A DNA stretch of 64,000 nt from Actinernus sp. WN-2022 (GCA_030867875.1 JAOWCC010001634.1:39947403-40011402); one strand, 5' to 3'; positions 10,853-22,275 are shown, numbered from the stretch's first letter. The notes: generated by a model from the sequence alone, not told the origin. Numbers and translations: made by a program.

Positions 10853-12204
10853 GTTCACCAGGGATGGTCGTAAAACATGGACGGGGACGCGGGGACGCGA
10901 CCTTAGAAACACAGTATTTTTGACCGCTAAAATAAATAGCGAGTAATTATGTGTGTATTCAATGCATTGTTTTATCACTAACTCGTCATTTAGGTTAGAA
11001 AAAACGTAATTAAGAGCCGTTTGACCTCGCAAACCGACGCCATCTTGGAAAAGCCTCGTTTCCATGCGCCCTGAGTGAGGTAAATAACCCGGGTGGAAAA
11101 AAAGATACTCACTAAAACTAAAAGGGGTTGTTTACATGATAAGAGGGTAATTAACCCTTGTACTAGGGTCATCCTAATAGTAGAATCATTCTACCGCCAT
11201 TGTATTCTGCGTTCTGTTTACATGTAAAGGGTCAGTTTTGTCTCGGGGATCATCCTAGCACTATATGAGTTCAACCTTTGCACGCGTTACTTCATGTAAA
11301 GATCTAGAGTCCGCTAGGGACAACTCGCCTACCCGAAACAACTCTATTCTAGAGTCAAATTTTACATGGGTAACTGTTCTGATCCTTCAGCCCTCGTCAG
11401 TGAGGGCCTTCTCCAGCAGTATAACCGAAATATTGTTAATAGACTAAAGCCGTTTATTAGTATATAATGCTTGGTAAAATAGAGTAAACACGCTAAAAAT
11501 CTCAAAAGTAAATCTACAAACACGACATGTCTTATGATAATGATAATGAAAGCCAATCAGCGAGCGAGAATGATGGCGTGACCTAAAATGGCGTGTCCTC
11601 TATGCTTGAATGATTATGGCGGCCGCATCATGTTGAGTTGACCCGGGCTACCTGAATCAGTTTGCTTGTAGACCCGGGCTATCTTTGAGCATAGTGCTAG
11701 CACTAGGGTCAACCCCCCCTCCTTCATGTAAACACCCATTAGCCTCCGAAAACCGCCGACTTCTTTGCGCTCACTTCGTGACTCCCTTTAAACTGGGCTA
11801 TCAGATTTTCATAAAATGACTGTTTACAGTTTGAAAAATCTTGTAATTTTCTTCATATCTAGGGCGGAGTATGCCGCATATTATGTCGCTTGATGAAGCT
11901 CTATGGCGTTCCGGTCCTTCCCAGGCTCCATAATCTCACTATAGGAACGTGGAAACGAGGCTTTTCCAAGATGGCGTCGGTTCGTGAGGGTAAACAATTT
12001 TGATTACGTGCTTTCTAACCTAAATGACCAGCTAGTGATAAAACAATGCATTAAATACACAAATAATTACTCACTTTTTATTTTAGCAGTCAAAAATACT
12101 GTGTTTCTAAGGTCGCGTCCCCGCGTCCCCACGTCCCCTTCCCCCCGTCCCCGCGTTCCCGTTCCCACGTCCCCGTCCATGTTTTATGACCATCCGTTCA
12201 CCAG
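10853..12204. mobile_element. Mutator-like non-autonomous element with long inverted ends and 9-bp TSD
   Basis: Element 10862-12195 (1334 bp) is flanked by GTTCACCAG at 10853-10861 and 12196-12204. Its termini start GGATGGTC and run as inverted repeats of about 220 bp (10862-11070 versus 11945-12195) with sparse mismatches. The shared words include AAAACATGGACGGGGACG, CAGTATTTTTGAC and AAGATGGCGTCGG. Long inverted ends with a 9-bp target duplication are typical of MULEs. No transposase ORF is present. The interior (about 11080-11740) contains further repeats with ACCCGGG and CTAGTGCTAG words, also seen at 45428-45580. The right-hand duplication overlaps the last codon and stop of the - strand HES gene. 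Confidence 0.88.
12077..12082 (-). promoter_or_regulatory. AATAAA polyadenylation signal candidate for the - strand HES gene
   Basis: On the - strand AATAAA starts 116 nt past the TGA stop and is followed within about 20 nt by a GT/T-rich tract (TTTGTGTATTT). It lies inside the Mutator-like element, so the transcript's 3' end would be transposon-derived. This is inference. Confidence 0.45.
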
Positions 12205-14814
12205 GGTCTCCACATTATAGGAGTAACAAGTTCAGGCGAAGTATTGTACTTTGGAGACGCTAGGCTACCAGATGCGGGAGCATGAAGTCCCGTAATTTTC
12301 TTTTCTGTGCTTAACGGAAGAACAGGTGTCGTTCGTGAACACATCAAAGTTTTATTCGACGGAGATGGAGGAGGTGACGGAAGCGGAACCCATACAACGG
12401 TAGGTATTTTACTTGCTGGGATACCGACAGGTGACGTAGGAACAGCTGGGGCGGTATTAGTAAGGATTAAAGTGGCTCCTGGATGAGATGTGACGTTTGT
12501 GTTGCCGTGGAAACCTGGTGCAAAATGTGAGAAGAATTTTCCTTGTAGCTTGTTCGGTGATCCGGGACCAGCGGTGGAGAGATTGCGCATTACTTCTATA
12601 GCACAGTGGTTATAGCCAGCTCGGTATTCAGTCCATGACATAGCTCCTGAGGAATAAGAGACATGTGTATGTCTTAGGGCGTTCCTGATTGACCGTGTTG
12701 CGGAATAAGAATACGCAGAACGATAACTACAAATCGCTTATATCGGGATTTCTTAATCACTGGAATACTAAATGTATCCTGAATATCATATGTCATCACG
12801 CGTTTGTAGCTTACAGTGCAAAATATGCCTGATGCAGTGATTTCCAGACTATTCCGTCTATTCTTATTCTGGAATACGGTCAATCGCACGTGCTCTTGGG
12901 CGCGTGAACGAAAATAAACACGATTAGCGTTTATATCATGCGTTCACGGCTAAAGACGTTTAAACAATAATGACTAACAGGCGTCTTATTAATTCAGTCT
13001 TGCTAAAAGAATCATTTTCAACGCTCCACGTAGTAACCATAAGATAAAACATTCCTTGATCGAACTCGCTTTATGCCCCGCCCAAAACGGCTTAAATTCC
13101 AGGCATTTGGAAATATTTTTTTCAAACTTTTAAAAAATAAACCGGAATGAAAAAGGCAGATAAGCTAGCATTAGCAAAACTTCTTTAGACTCTTATTCCA
13201 ATCGAGTTCTGTTAACTTGTTCGAGTTCTGTCGCATGACATATCAGCAAACTGTTGACGCACCAAAATAAGAATGCGGAAGGCACGTCACAGCATGAATT
13301 GTTTTTTTTCAAAGGGCGATTAAATTTGTAGTCACCGTAGAAAATGAAATCCGATGTTTGGAAGGATAAAGAAGCGTTAAAAATTTCGAACGATAATATA
13401 CCTAAGTAAGGGAATGAGTCTATTTTTCAAACGTGTCCTTTAAAATTACAAGGCTACGTAAACAATCTCCCGTCCCCCTCCCCCTTGTCCTCTTTTGCAC
13501 CGCTACGCAGGCTAAAAACAACACGCCCCCTCACGAGCAAATTGGAGCATTTGCGGTGATTTGACGCGCTTACCTTTCTTTGCGTGTTCCTGTCGGTTTC
13601 TTTCTTTCAAGAACTTCACTGTCATTTCGAGAATATCAGCTTTTTCCATCTTCGAGTACCGAGAAACCTAAAAAAGTGTTTAGAAACATCATGCACATGC
13701 TAGAAGTCACCGCTCCAATCGACTTTAAAGACCTTTCGATTTTAGGACCTTCTCGTTCAAGATACATCGTCATTTATTTCTACAAGGAACTGAAACGAAC
13801 GTTCTCAGACCACTGGCGTCTTCAAGACGATCAATGTACCTGCGAGAAGCCTGAAATATTAAAACCATGAAGCCGTACAGAGAGCTATAAACGTCAATAA
13901 AACACTTTATGATTTATAGCTTCTTTCAATTGAAGGAGGATCCGTCTCGAAGTCTTTGAGACTAAACCACTCGGTGTGCGCACATTCTGTAACAGGTAAT
14001 TCATTTCTTTAAATCAAATCATCCGTATATGGTGGTTCTCAGTTCGTTTTGACAAGTCAGTCCTTTTACTTCAGTTCTAATAATGCTCTTTTAATAGTCT
14101 TGGTTGAATGGTAAACAATGAGTGAATGAGGCGGTGGTCTTTATTATGGATCTCCAAATACAATAGAACTAAAAGAACAATTTGAATAAAGTTTTACTGA
14201 CAAAAGCCATACTTACATCTTTATTGAGCGATTCCAATACTAGGACTTTCATCTCGTTCAAACTCTTGTTTATTCTATCGCGGCGTAGTTTTTCCATTAG
14301 CGGCTTTTTCGTCTACAAATTTAAAAAGCAGACTAAGATGTAGGTTAAGCATAAAACCTTGTTTTAAAACTTTTGCTCGCAAAATCTGTTAGATTGTCTT
14401 TTTATAAAGAATAAACGTTGTGACTTAACTGATAGATTAACAATGTAGATCGAGTTGTGATTTCAAAACCATAATGATTTAAACGTCTTTCAAAATCGGG
14501 TCTGCGAGCTCGGTTGTGACAGTTTAAATATGTTTTAAAGGTTTTTCTTTTACGTACATTTTACATTTCGTTATAAGTCAATGCAACGTGGATTTTCTCT
14601 AATGTCTGAGCTCAGCAGTACAATAATATTATTGATTTACATGGTCGCACACATAGCACGAGAAGGCAAGTGCTCGCGAAATCAAAGTCAAATTTAATTG
14701 AAACCCCGAACAGTCTTTCAAAAAACTTACCTTTCTTCTTTCGATAACCATTTTACCAACAAAATCATGAGGTTCGGGAAGCGAATCGTTTGTTTCTGTG
14801 TTTAAAGAAGTCAT
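12198..14814 (-). CDS. hes: HES (Hairy/Enhancer-of-split) bHLH-Orange repressor, WRPW, four exons
   Basis: On the - strand the exons are 14814-14731, 14312-14217, 13667-13574 and 12646-12198 (84, 96, 94 and 449 nt; 240 aa), with GT-AG introns in phases 0, 0 and 1. Exon 2 carries the basic region and helix 1 with the HES proline (KKPLMEKLRRDRIN). Exon 3 carries YSKMEKADILEMTVKFL. Exon 4 starts with an Orange domain (YRAGYNHCAIEVMRNLS), then a Pro/Ser/Thr-rich tail ending WRPW and TGA. This is the complete bHLH-Orange-WRPW architecture of Groucho-recruiting repressors. Exon sizes and phases of the two internal exons equal those of the HES gene at 6309-8524, so the two are paralogues, arranged tail to tail. 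Intron 3 contains a 199-bp MITE. A Mutator-like element begins 2 bp past the stop codon, and its 9-bp target duplication overlaps the last codon and the stop. The reading frame is intact. Confidence 0.94.
12687..12885. mobile_element. 199-bp MITE in intron 3 of the - strand HES gene
   Basis: The ends GATTGACCGTGTTGCGGAAT and, inverted, GATTGACCGTATTCCAGAAT both continue to AAGAATA: inverted repeats of 27 bp with four mismatches. It lies wholly in the 926-nt intron between exons 3 and 4. A diverged relative lies at about 2510-2720. No clear target duplication. Confidence 0.8.
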
Positions 14815-14896
14815 TGCTGACAGAGTCGTACTCAACGGCGAAGGAAGAGGCAAGTGCAGCGCAAGGGGCATTTCTACACTGTATATTCGATTCTCC

Positions 14897-15020
14897 CATG
14901 GGAAAATGCTTAAGCACTGAATCATCGCTTTTAAATATTTGTAAACACTTAGTTAAAAACAATCACCACAACAGAGCCACACAATCAGTATTAGACTCCA
15001 CAAAGCGCTGACCGTGGGAA
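14897..15020 (-). promoter_or_regulatory. Proximal promoter of the - strand HES gene
   Basis: On the - strand: CSL site TTCCCACG (15020-15013 on the + numbering, reading CGTGGGAA on the + strand), a TATTTAAAAG TATA-like box near 14935-14945, and a weaker CATGGGAA CSL-like site at 14897-14904. GGAACGATCGTTCC at 15017-15030 is a perfect 14-bp palindrome overlapping the CSL site. The transcription start is not determined. Confidence 0.45.
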
Positions 15021-15037
15021 CGATCGTTCCTGATTGG
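15013..15037 (-). promoter_or_regulatory. Composite CCAAT + CSL element of the - strand HES gene
   Basis: Reading the - strand: CCAATCAG (15037-15030), nine bases, TTCCCACG (15020-15013). The CSL end is 199 bp from the A of the ATG at 14814. The arrangement equals that at 6086-6110. Confidence 0.65.
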
Positions 15038-15533
15038 CTTCAACTGAATAGTCACACGCCGGCTTTATGAAACAAAAGCCCCAAAAAGGATCAACCGCGC
15101 GTGACGAGCGTGAGACTGCTTTGCTCTGATTGGCTAACTACACGCTGACCTCCCGCGTTTAATTAGCAGCGAAATACTGCAATTGCAGTCAATAAAATGG
15201 TCCATTTTCAATAGAGAACGACTAAAGATTGCTTCGCTTAATAGGATAAAACAGTCTGTCTCTTTCAATATATGGGGTTGTAAAGTTTCGGACAGTCACT
15301 GAAATCTTGAAAGAGCCAAGACATTCGTCCCCGTGGCAGGGGAGTTTAACGTCCTGGTTTGGAATTTCGTTGAGATTTTGTATAATCTGTACCACCACGT
15401 GTGAGTTTATAGAAATTGTCTTTGTGTCTCTTTGTGTACAAAACTCCTCGATACTTTTTGTTTGAGGTCACGAGAGGCAAGAAAGTATTGAATACTATTA
15501 GAATAACAAAGGCTGGTTGAATTTTCCCACGCT

Positions 15534-15541
15534 ATTGTTCA
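15534..15541 (-). promoter_or_regulatory. CSL/Su(H) consensus site upstream of the - strand HES gene
   Basis: TTCCCACG on the + strand (CGTGGGAA on the - strand), 0.72 kb before the start codon. A second perfect CSL match in the 5' flank. Confidence 0.4.
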
Positions 15542-15549
15542 AGTCGAAA

Positions 15550-18500
15550 AGAGAAGCGCTTTGTCGCTAAAGCGTCAGTGAATTTCAGCGTAAGCTATTA
15601 AAGTAATTAGTTCATTCTCAGAAGGTCATTGGCAAACAATCGCCACTAACAAATTAGACGATATTTCAGCATTTCGACAGGTTTCTCGCCTCTTTGGCAC
15701 TCCAGTCCTCATGGAGCTTTAAGAGTTCATCTTCCAAAAGAAAGATACACAATGCCGTCTAAATTCTGGTTAAAGTTTCGCAAAATAAGCTCTTTCTTCA
15801 ATGGTGAATTAGAAAGTGGAGTAGTTCCACATATCATTGTGTTGCTCAGTGTAGTTTTCACTTTAACACCAACTTTATCAAGGGTTTGCTGTTTTTGACT
15901 GAGATTGTTATTTCCTTTTTAACCCTGTTTGGCTTTTTAATTTCTTTTGGGCTTCAAAGCCGAAACTGAACGAAGTCCACCTCGCCAAAAACAAGAGCAA
16001 AGTACAGTAGAACCGATTGGCAATCGAATCAAACTTTGTCCCAAAATTTGCTTAACTTGGACAAGGGAACTCGCCTAGGATTTTAGTTGCTTTGGATTTC
16101 TCAAAAGCGAACGAAATCCGCGAGCAAAGCATTTATCAAAACTTATGACGAACAAAGAAGTCTACAACTGATGATATCCGGCTATAAAAACACAGTTCCC
16201 AAAAGTTCAATTAGTGTGGTGGAGACAGACACATTCAAAGGGTTATCAAGCCTGAGTCCGGCGTATCAGTTAAATACTTCTCTTCAAAGAACTTAAGAGT
16301 GGAATAACCACGTTAATTCTGAAAGAATATTAAGTAGCTGTAGTAATCGAAACTTTCATTTTTGTCAAACTTTTGTTGGCAATATTAATTAGTACCTCGG
16401 GCCCTGTCTTGAAGCGTTACTATTATTAAATATATTCAAATATACTATTAATTGGATGTTAATATTTCATGCTATTAAAAACACAAAGCTAAAGTACTTA
16501 ATAATCTTTATAGTATACAGATATAAAACGGCGTGGTTGTGGAAATTTGTTGTGAATTGAGTTGTCAAACTTAACTTTCTTCTTTCTCTCAACATCACTT
16601 CGCACTTCGCATCACTTCCTCGTTTCCAATTTTGTTGAAAACTCACCAGCAGTAAAGAGCTTTTCTGTATTCATTAAAACTGCTAATCAGGCTTACTAAA
16701 GTTATACACGACTTGAATATCCATCTGAACAAAGAACTGTATAATTTATAAGCTTTTGGTAAGTGCCTTTAAAAGGAGCCATACTATGGGAAAACTACAT
16801 CCATTTAAAAGAAATTCCATCTATGGACAATAACTTACTTTGCCCAACCAAATAATTTGATAGAGATGTTTAAGTGCGAGTAAAGCTAATCATTTTAAAA
16901 CTGTTTATCCTTTGATGTTTTTGATATAGGAAGTTTATTATTTGCGTTATAAGCACTAAATATCTTTGTTTCCTGCCTCAACTTGATAAAACTCACAACA
17001 GCAGAAAGTTGCAAATGAACTGAATATTTTGAAGATAAGAACATTAATGAGGATCAGTTCTTTCATTGGAGCGGATATCCAAATCAGTTGTCAGAAGTCA
17101 ATTAATAAGATTTTAGTAATCTCTACAAGACAAAGACTTCCCTACTGGTGTTAGTAAGCCACATCGATCTATAACCGTTTAACATACAACGCGCAGAATT
17201 CCTCTATCCGATTGTTTACTTTCTCTAACCCCTGAACAATTTCCTCAAAATGAAACACAGTTCTTTCGTTTCCGTTTCTCAAATTATTTTTCTATGTCAG
17301 CTGAATCTGCCCAGTGCTAATTAAGTTGTATTTTTGCATTTTATTTTGATGTAATTGCCCGAGAAAATGGAAGTCAGCTAACTCACACGCCAGCCCAGCC
17401 CCAGCTGGTTTTCGCTCTTTGTCTGAGTGCTAGCTTTCATTCAATAAGAATCTCTTCTTCTGACTCAAATTTATAATTAACAATCAAAACCTACTTTATA
17501 CCATTTTGTGCATAAAAATTAACCTCAGTAGGCCGGGCCAAAACGTGCTTGCCTTTATTAGCTCCGTAGAACACTGCATATCCTTTATCCAGGTGCTGCT
17601 CTTGGGATTTAGGATTCGTGTTCTTAGTCAGGCTTACAACCGAAGTTGTTGAGGCCGAGACGGCGGTGATGGAAGAGTCGGCGCTTGTAATAATTATATA
17701 GAGGCATTTGTCCTCCCATTGGGTTAGGGAAATGGATTCAGCGTAGTATAGTCTTGGACTTTTGTTTTAGTTGACGTAAAACACTCCCAGCTAACAGAAA
17801 CTGAAGGTGTCATGTTGTGGTCCAACTTTGTTCAGGCCTCGTGCACCGGTTTAACTCTCCGAAATAGTTTTCTGCGTTGTTCGTCCAAACAGTCTACTGA
17901 GATATAGACCTCGATAAGCTTTAGTAATCGGTAATTATTGTCTACAGCTCCATTTACTGGGCATCCGTTGTTTTTGCTACCGAGATGAAATATCAAAACC
18001 AAATAAGAAACACATATTCAGATAGATATTCAATTTAAAAATATTTAGTTACATGAATTTAGGTGAGGAAAAATTTAACTCATTCCGTTATCAGTGTTAG
18101 TCTTGATACTTAGAAAAACACCGGAATTTGTAGCTTGTAGGTACTTTCAAGCTTATAAAAAACATTTACTGTACTATCGGTCATTATTTAAGCCAGTTAA
18201 AATTTTATCTCCTGAATCAACGAAAAAAACTAATTTAAATCAGTTCTACAAATAGCAAGTCCATTTTTTTTATCATTTTTGAGTTACGATTGGTGCACGT
18301 TATTCGTAGGTTAATCTGACCTCCAAACTGGACTTTAATTTTTCATATCAGTGTGGCAAAAACTTTGTCCAGAAACAAAACTTTTTGTCAGCCGGTTTCT
18401 GGTTCCTCTTAACTGAGAAAATGGTAAAGAATTAAGACACGCCCAGTAAACATCTGTCCCTACAGTCAAGTTGCTCAGCATTTGTACCTTTGGCAGTAAA

Positions 18501-19380
18501 ACCAACAAGGAAAACTCTATTATTTGAAATGAAACCAACACGTGTCGCATTTCTACAGCTTTGTTTGCAGCACTATTTCACTAAAGAGAGCATTGAATGG
18601 CCATTTAGCTGTGCAAACCCTTAGTCGCCTTTTTTCTTATTAAAAAGGAAAACACTTAATGACGTACTAAAGCTTAGTTTCACTGGATGAGGGCTTTGAG
18701 CTCTTCAACAAGATCTTAATTGGTTGCCTTTATTGCGGTCGAAACGATACCACAATTATTTAGGTAATTAGGAAGTAGTGGGAAAAGAAGGATTTGTTGC
18801 GAATTGCCGGCGTTTTTGCTCGCCGGAAAACAACCCCTAAAACAGCCTATACTCAATTGCACGTATTTTAGCAGAATTCGAAACCAGAAGTCGTAAAAGC
18901 ATGCGTATATAACATCGCGAGACAGGTTAAAAACTTTGTTAACTTTTCCGGTTTCTTCTGAAGCACGTGCCGCTTAATGAATAGCACAAAGAAGGAACAA
19001 ATACACTTCAGGCACAAAAAGGAATTATATAGTTATAATTTGTATAGCATTAAATGCTCTTCAGGGAAATCTGGTAACATTTAGATCAAATTAATTCATG
19101 GAAATAATGTTTCTCTGTTTTTATGTAAATCTACTTTTTATTTAATATTCTAGCTTCGTTATTATGATGTATGGCAATTGTAAGGTATTTAGCCCAAGGA
19201 TGTTTGGATTTCGTTCGGGAAATGAATGGAACGATGTTAATTTGCGCTTGCGGCATTTTTATAAATTAAATACTGTTATGAATAAATATTTTCATATTGA
19301 GATTGTTGTATTAGTTGGTGGTATAAACAGAAAAAGTAATTTCACCCACAAAGAAACCGAAGCGACCCGGAGGCTTCTTG
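15550..19380. other. Long intergenic AT-rich region
   Basis: No complete gene or recognised repeat with clear ends is seen in 3.8 kb, apart from the exon-like frame at 17491-17758. It lies upstream of the - strand HES gene, so distal regulatory sequence is possible but not shown. Confidence 0.4.
17491..17758 (-). pseudogene. Exon-like open frame without start codon, unknown protein
   Basis: The - strand is open for about 88 codons, ending in TAG, with a protein-like composition (for example LTQWEDKCLYIIITSADSS and GYAVFYGANKGKHVLARPTE). There is no ATG, and only a weak AG acceptor upstream. It could be a terminal exon of an unpredicted gene or a relic. I do not recognise the family. Confidence 0.25.
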
Positions 19381-19385
19381 TAATA

Positions 19386-19855
19386 ATTACTCGGGCCAGG
19401 CCTTTGGCCGGCACGAGTCTTAAATCGCAAGTGTTTATTTTTTTATTTTCCAAGTCGAGATAGTTCGCCCCCAGCCAATCAGATTGCACTCTTTGTTCGA
19501 TGGACAATATATCCTGAGGGAGGGTCAACCAATCAGATTCGATATCGCTCGGGAAACTGCGGGTTTCTCACAGTGAAAACAAAATGGTGCGGAGAGGTTT
19601 GGAGATAAAGTCCGTCGTGGTGGAAATTTCTCTCAAATTTGGAGTCCCATCTCTCAAATGTATAAACAGCTTAATGTTTTATTTAATTTCATTCGTTGGA
19701 AAGCCTTCCAACAGGCTCAGAATATTCCAACTGGCGCCCTTGTCGGAGCCGAACAGACTATCGATTTATTCGACACGACGAACACCACACGAGTCTCTTC
19801 GATGGAAATGACAAGATGTTGGATGGAAATTTCTCACATTTTACGAAAGGATTAG
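19386..19855 (+). mobile_element. Hairpin-ended element family, copy A
   Basis: Begins with the hairpin ACTCGGGCCAGGCC-TTT-GGCCGGCACGAGT, then TTAAATCGCAAG. It continues with the family core: GGAGTCCCATCTCTCAAATG, TTAATGTTTTATTTAATTTC, AAAGCCTTCCAACAGGCTCA, GGCGCCCTTGTCGGAGCCGA. Other copies: 33290-33827, 38651-40467, 45690-46020, 46155-47767, 51840-52200. The right end is missing. About 19860-20340 holds nothing recognised. Confidence 0.75.
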
Positions 19856-20344
19856 GGATTTAACTGCCACATGGCGTGACCCGGCTGACGAGTGACGTGT
19901 GAAATAATTTGAATCGACATTTTTGTAAGTATTAAAGACACTTACCTGATTGCATTGTTGTTATTTAATATTCGTTTCTGTTAAAAGTAATGGCATCAAA
20001 TATAGCAGGAAATGGCCCGATTCCTCAGTTGGTCCATGCCAAAGAAAACGAGTGGAAATCACGTTTCGCCGTAATAAATTTCAGCCTCCTTCAAGATGTA
20101 GCACTAATATTTGAATAGTAACCAAGATAGAAGACTTTATTTCACATTTAGAACGACACATCCCTAAATATTCACAAGGGATATATATATTAGCTACAAT
20201 AGCACCTGTGCTTGGACAGTGAAGTTAGAAATAATATTATCAGGCCATGAATATTGATTTCTAAAAATGTTGAAAAGTATGGGTTGGTATAAACTCTGGT
20301 AAAAAGAATTGTTTTCTAAAATACACGCGCAAAAAACATGTCAA

Positions 20345-20580
20345 TTAATTAATATTGTAATATTTTTGAGCAAGTTAAGTTCAGAGACAGTGTTACGTGA
20401 AGTTGATTTATTATCTGAATTAATGGAGCAGTTGTAATAGGCCTTTTGCAGGAAACAGTCATGTCCTGGTATAGTACTTCGTTATTAAAAGGGACTCTCG
20501 GCTGAACAACATTGTTTGCTCTCAAGTGATTGTTATGCATGGCTACGTTTCTGTGTTTGTCTCCAGTAAATTGTACAGTA
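20345..20580 (-). repeat. Dispersed repeat, partner of 44770-45030
   Basis: Reverse complement of 44770-45030: shared words include TTTTTGAGCAAGTTAAGTTC, AGTTGATTTATTA and GGCCTTTTGCAGGAAA. Non-coding. Confidence 0.7.
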
Positions 20581-20773
20581 GATGTCATTTATGATAAAAT
20601 TCATTTGAATTTCCTGTGCACCGCCATCTTGGATTATATGATGTCACAGTGTTGCCCCTATTGTCAGAAAACAATAGCTCTTTTGTTGTGCAACACTGTG
20701 ACGTCATGAGATCCAAGATGGTGGCACACAGGAAATTCAAATGAGTTTTATTGACAGGTGCATAAATGACATC
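20581..20773. mobile_element. Foldback MITE with TA target duplication
   Basis: The ends GATGTCATTTATG / CATAAATGACATC are flanked by TA on both sides (20579-20580, 20774-20775). The inverted arms continue through TTTGAATTTCCTGTG and CCATCTTGGAT to a CACAGTGTTGC stem around 20640-20700. The right arm carries TGACGTCA-like and E-box-free sequence; there is no ORF. Confidence 0.8.
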
Positions 20774-21405
20774 TAGTGTACGCCCTACTCAACCACGTTC
20801 CTAGGTCTTCCGCGCATCGGACATGAAGACCCTGGTAAAGGCTGAACTATCACGTATTATGATTGGCTCTTCGGTTATGACGCAAATGTTGCCTAACACT
20901 ACTTTTTATTGGCCCAAACCGGCTGAGACCACAGAGATGAAATAGAGATGAACTTGTATATATACATTTAATTTTCTTAAATGTTATCAATAAAATGATG
21001 ATTTTAAATAACCTTAAACGCGTTTTGTAGGTAGAGCAATAGATAAAGTGTATTACTGGGTAGTTTTCTGGTAAGTTTCATCAGTGGGAAAGCCAGGAGA
21101 AGCCGTTAAATCTGAACATGTGCAATCTATCGCTTCGCTTCAACGCTAACAGAAAATGAACCGCGGCTTTTGGGGATTCTCTTCTAGCTTAGATACATCC
21201 TGGTAGCATTGTAATACCCTTCCACTGTTTCTTTATCCAAGTAAACTCAATTTCGAGCCGTTTAGCAGACCTGTTTTCACTGCATCGTACGCCGCGTGGA
21301 AATACCGTTAATCGCATCTCGCTCACTCCGGATTGGGATACCTATGGTTTGTTCACGTCATGAAATATTCCCATATTTAGCTTGGCCACTAGCTTGGATC
21401 GCCAA

Positions 21406-21453
21406 ATCACGTGACAAAATACTCCCAGAATCTGGGAGTATTTGATCACGTGA
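21406..21453. repeat. 48-bp near-perfect palindrome
   Basis: ATCACGTGA...AAATACTCCCAGA / TCTGGGAGTATTT...ATCACGTGAT: inverted arms with almost no loop and a CACGTG E-box in each arm. Probably the core of a foldback element, since CCATCTTGG follows at 21487. Confidence 0.6.
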
Positions 21454-21552
21454 TCCAGCCTTGCCAGGGTCTTCTCTGGAATAGCCGCCATCTTGGATCT
21501 GACCGAGAAGGCATTGGGGACGAGGTTGGCGACTTTCCGGTTAGCTCAGTTG

Positions 21553-22042
21553 TTAAAGTGCTACTACGACGAAAATTTACCATTTAGATTTGCCACTTTT
21601 TCAGTGTCAATAGGTCAGTCATTGTTAGAAATATCCGAAATAGTAAAAAATATTCCCAAATGGCAAGTTAAACCACAAAATGTTAGGAGAGTTTACCCGC
21701 GGCAAAATCCTATCCGCCATTACTGGAAGCCGTTCTCAGTAGCCAACATCGCAAAAATAAATAACTTTCTTCTTGTATACGTGAAGACGTTTTTAGTAGA
21801 AATATGCCTCCAAGGCGTTGTGTTGTGCAGGCGAGCGTTGAGTGTATGACATCACTTCCGCTGAATACCCTTTGTACAAAGGAAACGGCCTCCAGTAATG
21901 GCGGACGCTTATATATTCAATATTCGGATACTTTCTGTCGTCGTATCGAAAAACGATTTGAACTGGTAATAATATATCAAATCTACTTTATGAATATGCA
22001 AAAACAATGATATGTCAAAATTTGATCGTAGTGGCACTTTAA
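21553..22042. mobile_element. TTAA-flanked MITE (piggyBac-type target)
   Basis: Element 21557-22038 (482 bp) is flanked by TTAA at 21553-21556 and 22039-22042. Termini AGTGCTACTACGA and, inverted, AGTGCCACTACGA. An inner inverted pair, CCGCCATTACTGGA and TCCAGTAATGGCGG, lies at about 21715 and 21890. The same AGTGCC start and TTAA target recur in the element at 63068-63649. No transposase. Confidence 0.8.
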
Positions 22043-22275
22043 AGGGGCTGTGTCATGATAAGAGACATTGATATTAGCTGTCCCGGCCGAATACAGTTAT
22101 TTTCATATGAACTGACGAACCTCGCGTACATGGTTAAAATCAAAGCAAATATTCAAAGTAATGACTAACAAACTATGTAAAACTATTGAAAAACCTGTCA
22201 ATCATGCATGAGGGAGGAGAGTTGAACTGTTTGTAGCCATTATATAAGCCACCATCTGGCGATGACTCCAACCTA

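Noticed and set aside
15013..15030. A Su(H) paired site (SPS) in the HES promoter
   Set aside because: Only one perfect CSL site lies here; the palindromic GGAACGATCGTTCC gives no second CGTGGGAA at the 15-17 bp head-to-head spacing.
21804..22010. MPPRRCVVQ start, resembling a THAP domain
   Set aside because: The Cys/His pattern does not continue, and the frame lies inside the TTAA MITE.
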